Positions 53,886 to 61,948 of a DNA stretch of 64,000 bases are shown in pieces. Position numbers and translations under genes: made by a program. The stretch comes from Faecalibacter rhinopitheci. Lineage in GTDB: Bacteria; Bacteroidota; Bacteroidia; Flavobacteriales; Weeksellaceae. Location: assembly GCF_015234135.1 (NCBI RefSeq), contig NZ_JADGIK010000005.1:186001-250000 (forward strand), read 5' to 3'. The notes under the pieces are model-generated. The model worked only from the letters and a program-made list of their open reading frames with translations, was not told where the DNA came from and ran no database searches. Positions within the stretch are counted from its first letter, which is position 1. The number at the start of each line of letters is the position of its first letter.

Positions 53886-53921
53886 TAAAAAAGTCCCTTC
53901 TTTTGAAGGGACTTTTTTATT
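53886..53921. terminator. Bidirectional terminator after the ATP-grasp operon
   Basis: Stem AAGTCCCTTC/GAAGGGACTT (53891-53900, 53905-53914) with TTTT loop, A-run and T-run; shared with the convergent plug-like gene. Confidence 0.9.
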
Positions 53922-54334
53922 TATTGAATAACAATATTTGCAAAATAAATTCCATCAATCTTAATTTTTTCAAATATTGTATTTTTATTAGTAGAGAATT
54001 TAAATTCCTTTAAAGACTTTATCCCATTCACATAAATTGTACGATCAATTGGTAAACGTAAAATTTCATTGATTTGAGATTTAGTTATAAATTCTTTTTG
54101 CAACTGTTTGTACAAATAAATTAATATCACACCATCTGCCTTTTCAAAATATGAATCAGATTCCTCCCCTTTCAAAATTTTAATTGAATCTATTCGATCT
54201 TGGTCCAAATTCATCCGATCACTTCCAGTTAAAATTACTTCATTATTATAGATAGTGAAGACATTTAGCATTTTCTTTTGTGCGAATCCTAAAATTGAGC
54301 AAACGAGTAGAAAGGTTACAAAATAGATTTTCAT
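53921..54334 (-). CDS. Small secreted protein with TonB-plug-like motif
   Basis: A 137-residue protein with a signal peptide (1-18, ILGFAQ). The stretch IDSIKILKGEESDSYFEKAD and GVILIYL resembles the plug motif of TonB receptors (I-x-S-I-x-V-L-K-G...YG...NGVILI) with no barrel attached. Such isolated plug-like proteins occur in Bacteroidota; the function is unknown. It lies 3 bp after the APC permease gene, so it is in the same transcript. Confidence 0.6.
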   Translation of the reverse strand: MKIYFVTFLLVCSILGFAQKKMLNVFTIYNNEVILTGSDRMNLDQDRIDSIKILKGEESDSYFEKADGVILIYLYKQLQKEFITKSQINEILRLPIDRTIYVNGIKSLKEFKFSTNKNTIFEKIKIDGIYFANIVIQ

Positions 54335-54337
54335 AAA

Positions 54338-55633
54338 TTATTTATCTTTATCAGGTTTAATTCGCTGATCAAAATAGAACAAGATTATACCTACAAGTAT
54401 TATACCTAATCCAAATAAACTTTCTTTCGGTTTAGATTGTAAAACAAAATAACAAATGTATAAACTAAAGAGTAAAAATACAGTAGGCAAAACATAAAAC
54501 AATTTTGACCGAATGATGATTAAATCTTTGGATTTTATAAAGAAAGCTGTTGATATTGCTAAGGTTGCTAAAATTTGTAAAACAAATGATGTGTACGTAA
54601 AAATCACTTCAAAATCAACTGTAAAAATTAAACCAATACTAATACATGCATGCACCCAAATAGCACGAATGGGAATTCCATTTTTACTTTCTGGAGCCAT
54701 AAAGTTCCATAATTTATTTTCTTTTGCTGTGGCTTGGGTTAAGCGAGATCCAATCCATAAATACCCACTAACCGTAGCAACAAGTTGCAAGGCGATAAAA
54801 AAACTAACCCATTTTACTCCATTCTCACCTAAAACATTTGCAAAAGCAATATTGGCAACATCTTCTTGGTACGCTAAACTTTCAACAGATGCGTGTTTTA
54901 TAAAAACATAATTTAACAAGACATAAACAATTGTCACGAAAACAACACCGATAAACAAAGCTTTTGGAAGATTAATTTTAGGATTTTTAATCTCAGAAAA
55001 AATGTACGAAACAGAATTCCACCCTGTATAGGCAAACGTAACATACACTAAAGAAGTTGCAAAAGCAGGCAATAATAATTCGTCCGTCCAACTATCGTCT
55101 AATAAAATAGAATTTTGAGGAATAGATGGCACAAAATAAATTCCTAAACCAATGAGTAATAATATAAAAACAACTTTAAGAATAGTGAATACATTTTGAA
55201 AATGACTACTTAAATTCAAACTATACGATTGAAAAAGTGCAACAATCAAAATAATTCCGACTGCATATTCTTTTCCTAAATCCAAGCCAAAAACATTCAA
55301 ATATTTAAGCATTGCTAAAGCCGCTAAAGAAATGGGAGCTGAAAAACCAACAAACAAGGAAACCCAACTGGATAAATATCCTAAGACTGGATGATAAGTA
55401 CGAGAAAGATAAATGTAATCTCCTCCGGATTCTTTGAATTTTGAGGCTAATTCTGAATAAATAAAAGCACCAATCAAGGCTAAAAATCCACCAATTGTCC
55501 ACAACAATAAAATCGTATAAGTGTTTTTTAAATCCCCAATCTGGTAACCTAAGCTAGTGAAAACACCCGTTCCAATCATATTTGAAACTACCAAAGCGGT
55601 GGCAGTTTTCCATCCTATTTTTAGTTTTCCCAT
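54338..55633 (-). CDS. APC-superfamily amino acid permease
   Basis: A 431-residue permease with about 12 helices. The first helix region NMIGTGVFTSLGYQIGDLKN contains the unwound G-x-G of APC transporters, followed by GGFLALIGAFIYSELASKFK and ESGGDYIYL. The subfamily looks LAT-like. It lies 82 bp downstream of a SAM-riboswitch-controlled TonB receptor, but an inverted repeat with a T-run separates them, so shared control is uncertain. If shared, methionine or a related amino acid would be a good guess for cargo. Confidence 0.88.
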   Translation of the reverse strand: MGKLKIGWKTATALVVSNMIGTGVFTSLGYQIGDLKNTYTILLLWTIGGFLALIGAFIYSELASKFKESGGDYIYLSRTYHPVLGYLSSWVSLFVGFSAPISLAALAMLKYLNVFGLDLGKEYAVGIILIVALFQSYSLNLSSHFQNVFTILKVVFILLLIGLGIYFVPSIPQNSILLDDSWTDELLLPAFATSLVYVTFAYTGWNSVSYIFSEIKNPKINLPKALFIGVVFVTIVYVLLNYVFIKHASVESLAYQEDVANIAFANVLGENGVKWVSFFIALQLVATVSGYLWIGSRLTQATAKENKLWNFMAPESKNGIPIRAIWVHACISIGLIFTVDFEVIFTYTSFVLQILATLAISTAFFIKSKDLIIIRSKLFYVLPTVFLLFSLYICYFVLQSKPKESLFGLGIILVGIILFYFDQRIKPDKDK

Positions 55634-55648
55634 TCGTTTAAAAATAAA

Positions 55649-55696
55649 ATCGTGTCATTTATTGACTTATAAAAAATACAATTAAAATGACACGAT
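55649..55696 (-). terminator. Inverted repeat between the TonB receptor and permease genes
   Basis: Perfect 12-bp arms ATCGTGTCATTT (55649-55660) and AAATGACACGAT (55685-55696) with a 24-nt loop; the minus-strand reading runs into a T-rich tract. It may be a leaky terminator after the receptor gene, or an operator for the permease. Confidence 0.55.
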
Positions 55697-55715
55697 AAAA
55701 AATGATTATATTGGG

Positions 55716-58106
55716 TTAAAAGTTAAAATTTAATCGAGCAAAATAATATGCTCCTGTCACACCCATTTGTACGGGAGCGTATTGAAATACGCCGTAATAT
55801 GAATTTTCATACACTTGTTTGTCAGGATAAATATTAAAGATATTATTCGCTCCAATTGTTAAGTTCACATTCTTGGTCAAATTGTAACCAATCGAAGCAT
55901 CCGTCACCACTTTTCCGCTATGCTCTTGCACACTTCCCCATGGATATCCATCTTTTGTCACTTGTCCGAAATAGGTATTTCGAACCAAGAAATTAAATCG
56001 ATCAATTGAATATCCTAAATTTAAAGTTCCTTTGACTTTTGGCGATAACGATTCAATGATATTAACTTGGTCAGGACCAAAATATTGATTATAATCTACC
56101 GATAATGAACTTGGGAAATGATAGTTGACAATTTTAGTTTCGTTTACATTGGCCGATAAATTGGCATTAAAATTTCCTTTGCCCCATCGCGTTTGGTAAG
56201 AAACGACTAAATCAATCCCTTTAGTCTCGGTGTCGATTGCATTCGAGAAAATACGAGCAGCATCCACACCATTTTCTTCTAAAACAGGATCTGTAATATC
56301 TGATGTTAACACGATACGATCATCTACTTTAATAAAATATCCATCTAAGGTGATAAATAATTTAGAGGTTGGTCTAAAGGTTAATCCCAAAGAATAATTG
56401 ATCGATTGTTCTTCTTTTAATTTATCTAAACCGATTACATTTTGAGCGATATTTGATGCATTACGAATAATTCCTTTCGTCACTAACTGCTGTGTTCCGT
56501 CATCGTTAACGTATAAATCCGTATACGAATTACTGAAATATTTTTGTTGTAATGATGGTGCTCGGAAACCTGTGGAAACTGCTCCACGAACCGAATATCC
56601 TTTGGCATATTCATAACGCAAAGCTAATTTACCATTGATGGTATTTCCGAAATCCGAGTAATTCTCGAATCGCCCTGCTATGTCCGCTGTAAAGTTTCCG
56701 AATTGTAAACCTAAATCTGCATATGCAGCAACAGAATGACGATCCCCTTTTACCGCATTATCTGGTGAAAATCCGACAAAAGATTGAGATCCACCATCGA
56801 TATAAGATCCTTCTTCACCGGCTTCGATTTGGTATTTTTCGTAGCGGTATTCCCCACCAAAAGCGATATTGATGTTCGAATTAATTTTTTTTGAAAAATC
56901 TAAATTGACAGTATTTTGCAAGAAACTGTGTTTCCCTGCGTAAAAAGATGTTGGCGAATCAGTACCTAAAGAATAATTGACTGTATTATCGACATTATAT
57001 TTGAACTCATTGAATCCAAAAGTATTGGATAAATCAATGTTCCAATGATTTAACGTTTTATAACGTAATCCTGTGGAATTCGAATAATCATTGACATTTG
57101 AATTTAAAACAGCTTGAAATCCATTTGGGTAAATGGTTTTCGAAGTATCCGGAACCTCACTTGGTAAACGACGGAAACCGAAACCTTTCCCTTGTCGTAA
57201 ACTTACACCTCCAAATGTATACAGTTCTAACTGATCGGCTAATTCCGTTTCTGCATTCACAAAAAATTGTTGATTACTAATTTGTGCATCTCCAATTTGG
57301 AATCTAAAATCTTTACGAGATAATCCATTTGCAGCTATAATGTCATCATCATTCGCACGCGCTCCAGCAGGATCATCCGCAAAATCATAAGCGAAATTAT
57401 CTCCATAAATATCTAAATTATGATCACCAGTTCGAGTTGTTTTCTTACGTTCAGAAACGACTGCTGAAAAAACAATTGATCCATTTTCCCCTAATTTAGC
57501 ACCATAACTTCCGTTAAAGTTATATGTTTCACCATCACCTTTAGACGTTTGTCCATATGTTAATGATGCATCTCCTCCGGGTGTATTTTTTAATACAATA
57601 TTGATGACCCCTGCAATGGCATCTGAACCATATTGCGCGGCTGCACCGTCACGTAAAACTTCTATATTTTTTATGGCCGAAATTGGAATAGCGCCTAAGT
57701 CTGTTCCAACCGAACCATTTCCAACTGTATTTTGATAATTGACCAATGATGTAGTATGGCGACGTTTTCCGTTGATTAAAACTAAGACTTGATCTGGACC
57801 CATTCCACGTAATGTAACTGGGTCAATATGTTCTGTACCATCTGATGAAGATTGGCGCACAGAATTAAATGAAGGAATTACATAATTTAAGATATCATTT
57901 AACGTTAATTGTGGGGCTTGTTGAATCAGTTCTTCCACTTGAATAACATCGACAGGAACTGCAGAATTCACCACTGTACGGTTATTGTTTCGATTTCCTA
58001 CTAATACAACCTCATCTAATGAATTATTTTCTTCCAATTCTTGTGCAAATATTGCTGTACTTGCCACAAAAGCTAGAGTAGCAAGTAAAAATTTGTTTCT
58101 TTTCAT
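55716..58106 (-). CDS. TonB-dependent receptor under SAM-riboswitch control
   Basis: A 796-residue classical TonB receptor with a signal peptide (1-21, STAIFAQ) and no regulatory-like N-terminal domain. LDEVVLVGNRNNNRT follows, then the plug (TLRGMGPDQVLVLINGKRRH, IKNIEVLRDGAAAQYGSDAI, AGVINIVLKN) and the 22-strand barrel, ending ARLNFNF with a terminal Phe. The preceding leader carries a SAM-I riboswitch, so the receptor is made when S-adenosylmethionine is low. This suggests import of methionine, a methionine-containing peptide, cobalamin or another sulfur compound; which one cannot be told. Confidence 0.93.
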   Translation of the reverse strand: MKRNKFLLATLAFVASTAIFAQELEENNSLDEVVLVGNRNNNRTVVNSAVPVDVIQVEELIQQAPQLTLNDILNYVIPSFNSVRQSSSDGTEHIDPVTLRGMGPDQVLVLINGKRRHTTSLVNYQNTVGNGSVGTDLGAIPISAIKNIEVLRDGAAAQYGSDAIAGVINIVLKNTPGGDASLTYGQTSKGDGETYNFNGSYGAKLGENGSIVFSAVVSERKKTTRTGDHNLDIYGDNFAYDFADDPAGARANDDDIIAANGLSRKDFRFQIGDAQISNQQFFVNAETELADQLELYTFGGVSLRQGKGFGFRRLPSEVPDTSKTIYPNGFQAVLNSNVNDYSNSTGLRYKTLNHWNIDLSNTFGFNEFKYNVDNTVNYSLGTDSPTSFYAGKHSFLQNTVNLDFSKKINSNINIAFGGEYRYEKYQIEAGEEGSYIDGGSQSFVGFSPDNAVKGDRHSVAAYADLGLQFGNFTADIAGRFENYSDFGNTINGKLALRYEYAKGYSVRGAVSTGFRAPSLQQKYFSNSYTDLYVNDDGTQQLVTKGIIRNASNIAQNVIGLDKLKEEQSINYSLGLTFRPTSKLFITLDGYFIKVDDRIVLTSDITDPVLEENGVDAARIFSNAIDTETKGIDLVVSYQTRWGKGNFNANLSANVNETKIVNYHFPSSLSVDYNQYFGPDQVNIIESLSPKVKGTLNLGYSIDRFNFLVRNTYFGQVTKDGYPWGSVQEHSGKVVTDASIGYNLTKNVNLTIGANNIFNIYPDKQVYENSYYGVFQYAPVQMGVTGAYYFARLNFNF

Positions 58107-58184
58107 CTTTATTAAAATCTTAATAAATCAAGAAATCGAAACCTTAAATAAAAAGTCTGTAGGAATTTGTTTTGAAATTCACCA

Positions 58185-58282
58185 CTCATCTTTCCCTTTT
58201 TAAGGTTGGAATTAGCACCTTGATAAATACATCCGGTTGCTAAGGTTTCATCGGGCCAAATCCCTCCACCTTTCTTGATAAG
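58185..58282 (-). ncRNA. SAM-I (S-box) riboswitch
   Basis: A 98-nt aptamer. Conserved elements in order on the minus strand: P1 CTTATC (58277-58282) paired with GATGAG (58185-58190); GGTGGAGGGATTTGGCCC; GATGAAACCTTAGCAACC; AAGGTGCTAATTCC; TTCC/GGGAA for P4. These match the S-box consensus (GGAGGGA...GGCCC...TGAA...GCAACC...GGTGCTAATTCC) almost throughout. It lies between a predicted promoter and the TonB receptor start 78 bp downstream. In S-box RNAs, SAM binding switches the gene off. Confidence 0.97.
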
Positions 58283-58288
58283 TTGCTG

Positions 58289-58318
58289 CAAAGTTATATA
58301 AAATAACGTATATTCAAA
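58289..58318 (-). promoter_or_regulatory. Promoter of the riboswitch-controlled transcript
   Basis: On the minus strand TTTG (58315-58318) is followed after 18 bp by TAACTTTG (58289-58296). Transcription would begin a few bases before the riboswitch P1 stem. Confidence 0.75.
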
Positions 58319-58333
58319 ATAACTCTAGTAATT

Positions 58334-58939
58334 TTATAGATTTTGTAGTAAGATCTGAATATCAAAAGTTTGCGCCTCCTCAAAATTCATCATGGCATTG
58401 ATTCTTTTGAAAGAATAATATTTGCTTAAGTCACGTATTTTTAAATTTTTTTTCTTGATTTTCCCCTCATCAATTAATGACGCCTGCATTGTCCCATTTA
58501 ATAAACTTGTGGTAGGAGTATGCCATTCTACCCCATCAAAAAAGATTAAATTGGTATAAGTTGTATCTGTAATATAATTTGCCCGAACTAAAACTAAATC
58601 GTCGCATTGAGTTTCTTTTAAATATAAATCAAAAAACCAACGATCTGCATATTTGTAGCCGTAAGTTATTTCACGATCAAGATGATATAATGCTATTTTT
58701 TGAATTGGTTTAATTTGATACGGAATTATTTCAATCAGCGTAATTTCTTTTGCATATTCTACTCTAACCTTAAATTTTCCTATTTTTTTATCTTCAGGAA
58801 TTTCAATCGCTTCTTCCAAACTGATAAAAGGCGCATCTGGAAAATGTACAACGCGTGTATTTTCAAACCTTGCTTGGTGATAAGTAAGGTTTCTTAGTTT
58901 TCCGTCTAATAGACAGATGGTTTCAATAAATTGGAACAT
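58334..58939 (-). CDS. pabC: Aminodeoxychorismate lyase-like class IV aminotransferase
   Basis: A 201-residue fold-type IV PLP enzyme, shorter than typical PabC (about 270). Recognisable are FIETICLLDGKLRNLTYHQA at the start, RWFFDLYLKETQCDDLVLVR with the candidate PLP Lys, and NLIFFDGVEWHTPTTSLLNGT. It should convert aminodeoxychorismate to p-aminobenzoate and pyruvate for folate synthesis. It overlaps pabB by 17 bp. Confidence 0.88.
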   Translation of the reverse strand: MFQFIETICLLDGKLRNLTYHQARFENTRVVHFPDAPFISLEEAIEIPEDKKIGKFKVRVEYAKEITLIEIIPYQIKPIQKIALYHLDREITYGYKYADRWFFDLYLKETQCDDLVLVRANYITDTTYTNLIFFDGVEWHTPTTSLLNGTMQASLIDEGKIKKKNLKIRDLSKYYSFKRINAMMNFEEAQTFDIQILLQNL

Positions 58940-59882
58940 ATACTTTTTGGATCATTTCATTATATTCATTTTCGCAATTACTTTTTGCAGTAATTCCGCC
59001 ACCACTTTTAAAAATTAGGTGATTATTTTCTTTTTCAATAAATCGAATCATTACTGCAGAATCAACATTTTTACCATCAAAAATGCCAAAAACTCCAGTG
59101 TAAAAATTTCTGTTATAATTTTCGGCTCTTAAAATAATTTCTACCGTTTTCTTTTTTGGAGCACCACAAATAGATCCGGCCGGTAATAATTTATCGAAAA
59201 TAGTTCCGATTTCTGAATAATAATTTTCGCCTAAATCTCCGCTAATTTCTGAACTGACTTGTAACAAAGTTTTATCATTTGTTTTTAATTCATCAATATA
59301 GCGATATTTATTAACAGTAACATTTTGAGCAACTAAGCTTAAATCATTTCGAATTAAATCTACAATAGTTGCATGTTCTGCGGCTTCTTTTTCGTCTTCT
59401 AAAATAATTTTTTCTGCATTTGTAATTGATGCATCTATTGTGCCTTTCATAGGAAAAGAGCTTATTTTCCCTTGGTTGATTTGTACAAAAGTTTCAGGTG
59501 AAAAACATACAAATTGATTCTTATAATTCAGCTTATATTTCGCTTGAGTAAAATGATAAATTTCCTGAAATGATAAATTAATTTCTATCGGTGTTGCACA
59601 TGTTAAATTGGTAAGATATGAATTTCCTAATCTTAAATTTTCGTGTACGATTTTAAATTGTTTTATATATTCAGAATAAGGAATAGGATTTCTCAGAAAA
59701 CTATATTGCTTAGGATCTGTATTTTTTTTTGGCGTATGAAAACAGAATTGAATATCATCTGATAATTCACTTATTGGAATGACCTCGCCATTTTCTTTGA
59801 GAAAATCAATCATAAAGAAAAAGGGAACTTTTTGAGCTCCCAATTCATTCATTTGTTCAAAAATCAAATGTTTAGCTAACAT
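58923..59882 (-). CDS. pabB: Aminodeoxychorismate synthase component I
   Basis: A 319-residue chorismate-binding enzyme. The catalytic segments are FPMKGTI (with active-site Lys), EHATIVDLIRNDLS, LLPAGSICGAPKKKTVEI and YTGVFGIFDG. It is shorter than E. coli PabB (453) and lacks most of the N-terminal domain, which is common in Bacteroidota. The glutamine amidotransferase PabA is not adjacent. It forms an operon with pabC. Confidence 0.92.
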   Translation of the reverse strand: MLAKHLIFEQMNELGAQKVPFFFMIDFLKENGEVIPISELSDDIQFCFHTPKKNTDPKQYSFLRNPIPYSEYIKQFKIVHENLRLGNSYLTNLTCATPIEINLSFQEIYHFTQAKYKLNYKNQFVCFSPETFVQINQGKISSFPMKGTIDASITNAEKIILEDEKEAAEHATIVDLIRNDLSLVAQNVTVNKYRYIDELKTNDKTLLQVSSEISGDLGENYYSEIGTIFDKLLPAGSICGAPKKKTVEIILRAENYNRNFYTGVFGIFDGKNVDSAVMIRFIEKENNHLIFKSGGGITAKSNCENEYNEMIQKVYVPIY

Positions 59883-59903
59883 TCTATAAAAATATTATAA
59901 TTA

Positions 59904-60644
59904 TTAAGATTGCCCAATAGTATCAATTTCATTTTTATCATCTGTTAGTAAAATATCTTTTACTAATAAATAGGCCATGATATATGCAATAGGAATTGAA
60001 GCGAAAACACCTATTAAACATAAATAAGTTCCTATTTGAGAGATGATAGAAAATAGAAGTACGAAAAGTAATAGATACCAAAAATTATTTTTATTAATAT
60101 TAATACACACTTTTATACTCTCTAATACTCCTATATTTCCGTAATATATAACATATGGTACTAAAAATACAATAGCAGAAACGACAATTCCTAAGATTAT
60201 AATTACAGGAAAGATAGCAAATAATGAGATGCCAAAAAATGGTACCATATCTGCATTAAGTTGCATCATACTTCCTACTCCGCCTAGTATAATAATGGGA
60301 ATAAACAAAATGATGATAAGACCTAAGAATAAAAGTAATAGAGGAATAAATTTGGTCCATTGTTTAAATCCTATAAAAAAATCGTTAAATACAAATTCTT
60401 CATTATTTTCTATTTTATCAATTACATGTCCATAACCCATTTGCAACGGAAACATAATAAAATAAGGACCAACAATTGTAATGGCTGAGACTAAGGATAA
60501 AATCATTGAAACAAAAGCAAATAGCATAAATTGTAACCAATGCTGGCTAAATATTGAAAAAGATTGATTTAAATAATCTCCAATTCTTATATCAACTTGG
60601 TTTGTTTTTGCTCTTTGTAATTTAACGGAATCTAAAGTTCTCAT
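59904..60644 (-). CDS. Integral membrane protein of unknown function
   Basis: A 246-residue protein with about six hydrophobic helices and a basic N-terminal stretch (VKLQRAKTNQVDIRIGDYLN). The segments FPLQMGYGHVIDKIENNEEF and FFIGFKQWTKF are the most polar. It resembles DUF975-like or GDPD membrane-domain families of bacteria, but no active site is seen. It starts 21 bp upstream of pabB in the same direction and may share a transcript. Confidence 0.6.
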   Translation of the reverse strand: MRTLDSVKLQRAKTNQVDIRIGDYLNQSFSIFSQHWLQFMLFAFVSMILSLVSAITIVGPYFIMFPLQMGYGHVIDKIENNEEFVFNDFFIGFKQWTKFIPLLLLFLGLIIILFIPIIILGGVGSMMQLNADMVPFFGISLFAIFPVIIILGIVVSAIVFLVPYVIYYGNIGVLESIKVCININKNNFWYLLLFVLLFSIISQIGTYLCLIGVFASIPIAYIMAYLLVKDILLTDDKNEIDTIGQS

Positions 60645-60722
60645 CTTTGTTATAAATTTTTGGTTTTAAAAAATGTAAATTTGCAGTATAAGTCGTCTAA
60701 AAAATTAATTCGTTACAGACAT

Positions 60723-61295
60723 ATGAATCCAACAGAATTATTAGATCTAATACAATCAAGAAGATCTGTATTTCCTCCTCAATATAATCAAGAAGAAATT
60801 ACAAAAGAAGAATTAAATCAAATCTTTGAAGCTGCAAATTGGGCACCATCACACAAAAAGACAGAGCCGTGGCGTTTTGTTGTATTAGAAGGTCCTGCAA
60901 AAGATCGTTTCCGTGAATATGTAAAACGTATTTATGTGCAATCTACTCCACCTGAAGATTTGAGTGATCGTAAAATTAATGCATTAATTGAGAAATGTGA
61001 TAAATCAAATAAAATCATTTTAATCAATTTTGTAGATTCTTACAAAGTTCCTGAGTGGGAGGAATTAGCTGCAACTGCTATGGCTGTACAAAACATGTGG
61101 CTAATGGCCTCAGCTCTAAAAATTGGTGCGTACTGGTCATCACCATTAAATGTAATTTCTAATGCAGATGATTTTGTTCCAATGGAAGAAGGAGAAAAGT
61201 GTGTGGGAGTTTTCTATATGGGTAAATATGATGGAGAATTACCAACTGCCATTCGCAAACCAGTTCAAGATAAAGTGAAATATTTAGAATTTTAA
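60723..61295 (+). CDS. Nitroreductase-family protein
   Basis: About 190 residues of the nitroreductase fold: LLDLIQSRRSVFPPQYNQEE, FEAANWAPSHKKTEPWRF for FMN, and AVQNMWLMASALKIGAYWSS. It is closest in style to the YdjA/TdsD-like subgroup. I choose the ATG at 60723 because TAAATTTG at 60676-60683 is a -7 element and the upstream extension would include it. Substrate unknown. Not closely similar to the nitroreductase at 26.7 kb. Confidence 0.85.
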   Translation: MNPTELLDLIQSRRSVFPPQYNQEEITKEELNQIFEAANWAPSHKKTEPWRFVVLEGPAKDRFREYVKRIYVQSTPPEDLSDRKINALIEKCDKSNKIILINFVDSYKVPEWEELAATAMAVQNMWLMASALKIGAYWSSPLNVISNADDFVPMEEGEKCVGVFYMGKYDGELPTAIRKPVQDKVKYLEF

Positions 61296-61313
61296 TTTTT
61301 GAATGTTATTAAA

Positions 61314-61347
61314 ATAAAAAAGCTCAATCACTAGATTGAGCTTTTTC
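61314..61347. terminator. Bidirectional terminator between nitroreductase and DinB-like genes
   Basis: Stem AGCTCAATC/GATTGAGCT (61321-61329, 61334-61342) with ACTA loop, A-run and T-run on either side. Confidence 0.88.
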
Positions 61348-61352
61348 TATTT

Positions 61353-61814
61353 TTAAAACGGAATATTCTTTTTTAAACTTAAAATATATCCCAAATGCAT
61401 GGCTTCATGTATATTGTTGTATAAAATTGCATCTTCAATACAATTTAACTCAATACCAAATGAGGTCTGATATGTTCTATAACGAGATAATTTTTCTGCA
61501 CGATAATCTTTGTGCAATTGCATTGGAGTAGACTCTAATAATTCTATTAGTTCTTTTACATCTTCTTCAGAACTTGAATTATTTCCGAAAGTTCCTTTTT
61601 TAAACATTCGGATAAACTCCATATCGACTAACATTCTATTTTCTGAAAGATAATAATGTACTAATTGTTGTGTGGCTAAGACATGAGCGGCATTCCAAAA
61701 GATATTATTTTTATATCCTACAGGAATGTACAACAACTGATCTAAAGTGTGTTGAGAAAGCTCATCAATTATCTCTCTTCTAATCTTATTTAGATAAATA
61801 ATATGTTCCTCCAT
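61353..61814 (-). CDS. DinB-like four-helix protein
   Basis: A 153-residue helical protein of the DinB/YfiT superfamily. Metal-ligand histidines are plausible in NAAHVLATQQLVHYYL and HEAMHLGYILSL, the C-terminal HxxxH being typical. Characterised relatives include bacillithiol- or mycothiol-dependent transferases, which fits a bshC-bearing genome, but this assignment is only inference. Divergent from mrp. Confidence 0.8.
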   Translation of the reverse strand: MEEHIIYLNKIRREIIDELSQHTLDQLLYIPVGYKNNIFWNAAHVLATQQLVHYYLSENRMLVDMEFIRMFKKGTFGNNSSSEEDVKELIELLESTPMQLHKDYRAEKLSRYRTYQTSFGIELNCIEDAILYNNIHEAMHLGYILSLKKNIPF

Positions 61815-61948
61815 AGTGAGATTTAAAAGTTAAAGATAACATAAATTACTTCTATTTATCAAAAAATAAGGCAAAAGAATTAAAATCACTATGATAGATT
61901 TTCTTAAGTTGTATGTTCTTAGTAATTTTGTAAAAATATAAATCAAAA

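Noticed and set aside
60660-60722. Longer N-terminus of the nitroreductase from a TTG
   Set aside because: The extension would contain the predicted -7 element at 60676-60683, and the family begins near the ATG at 60723.
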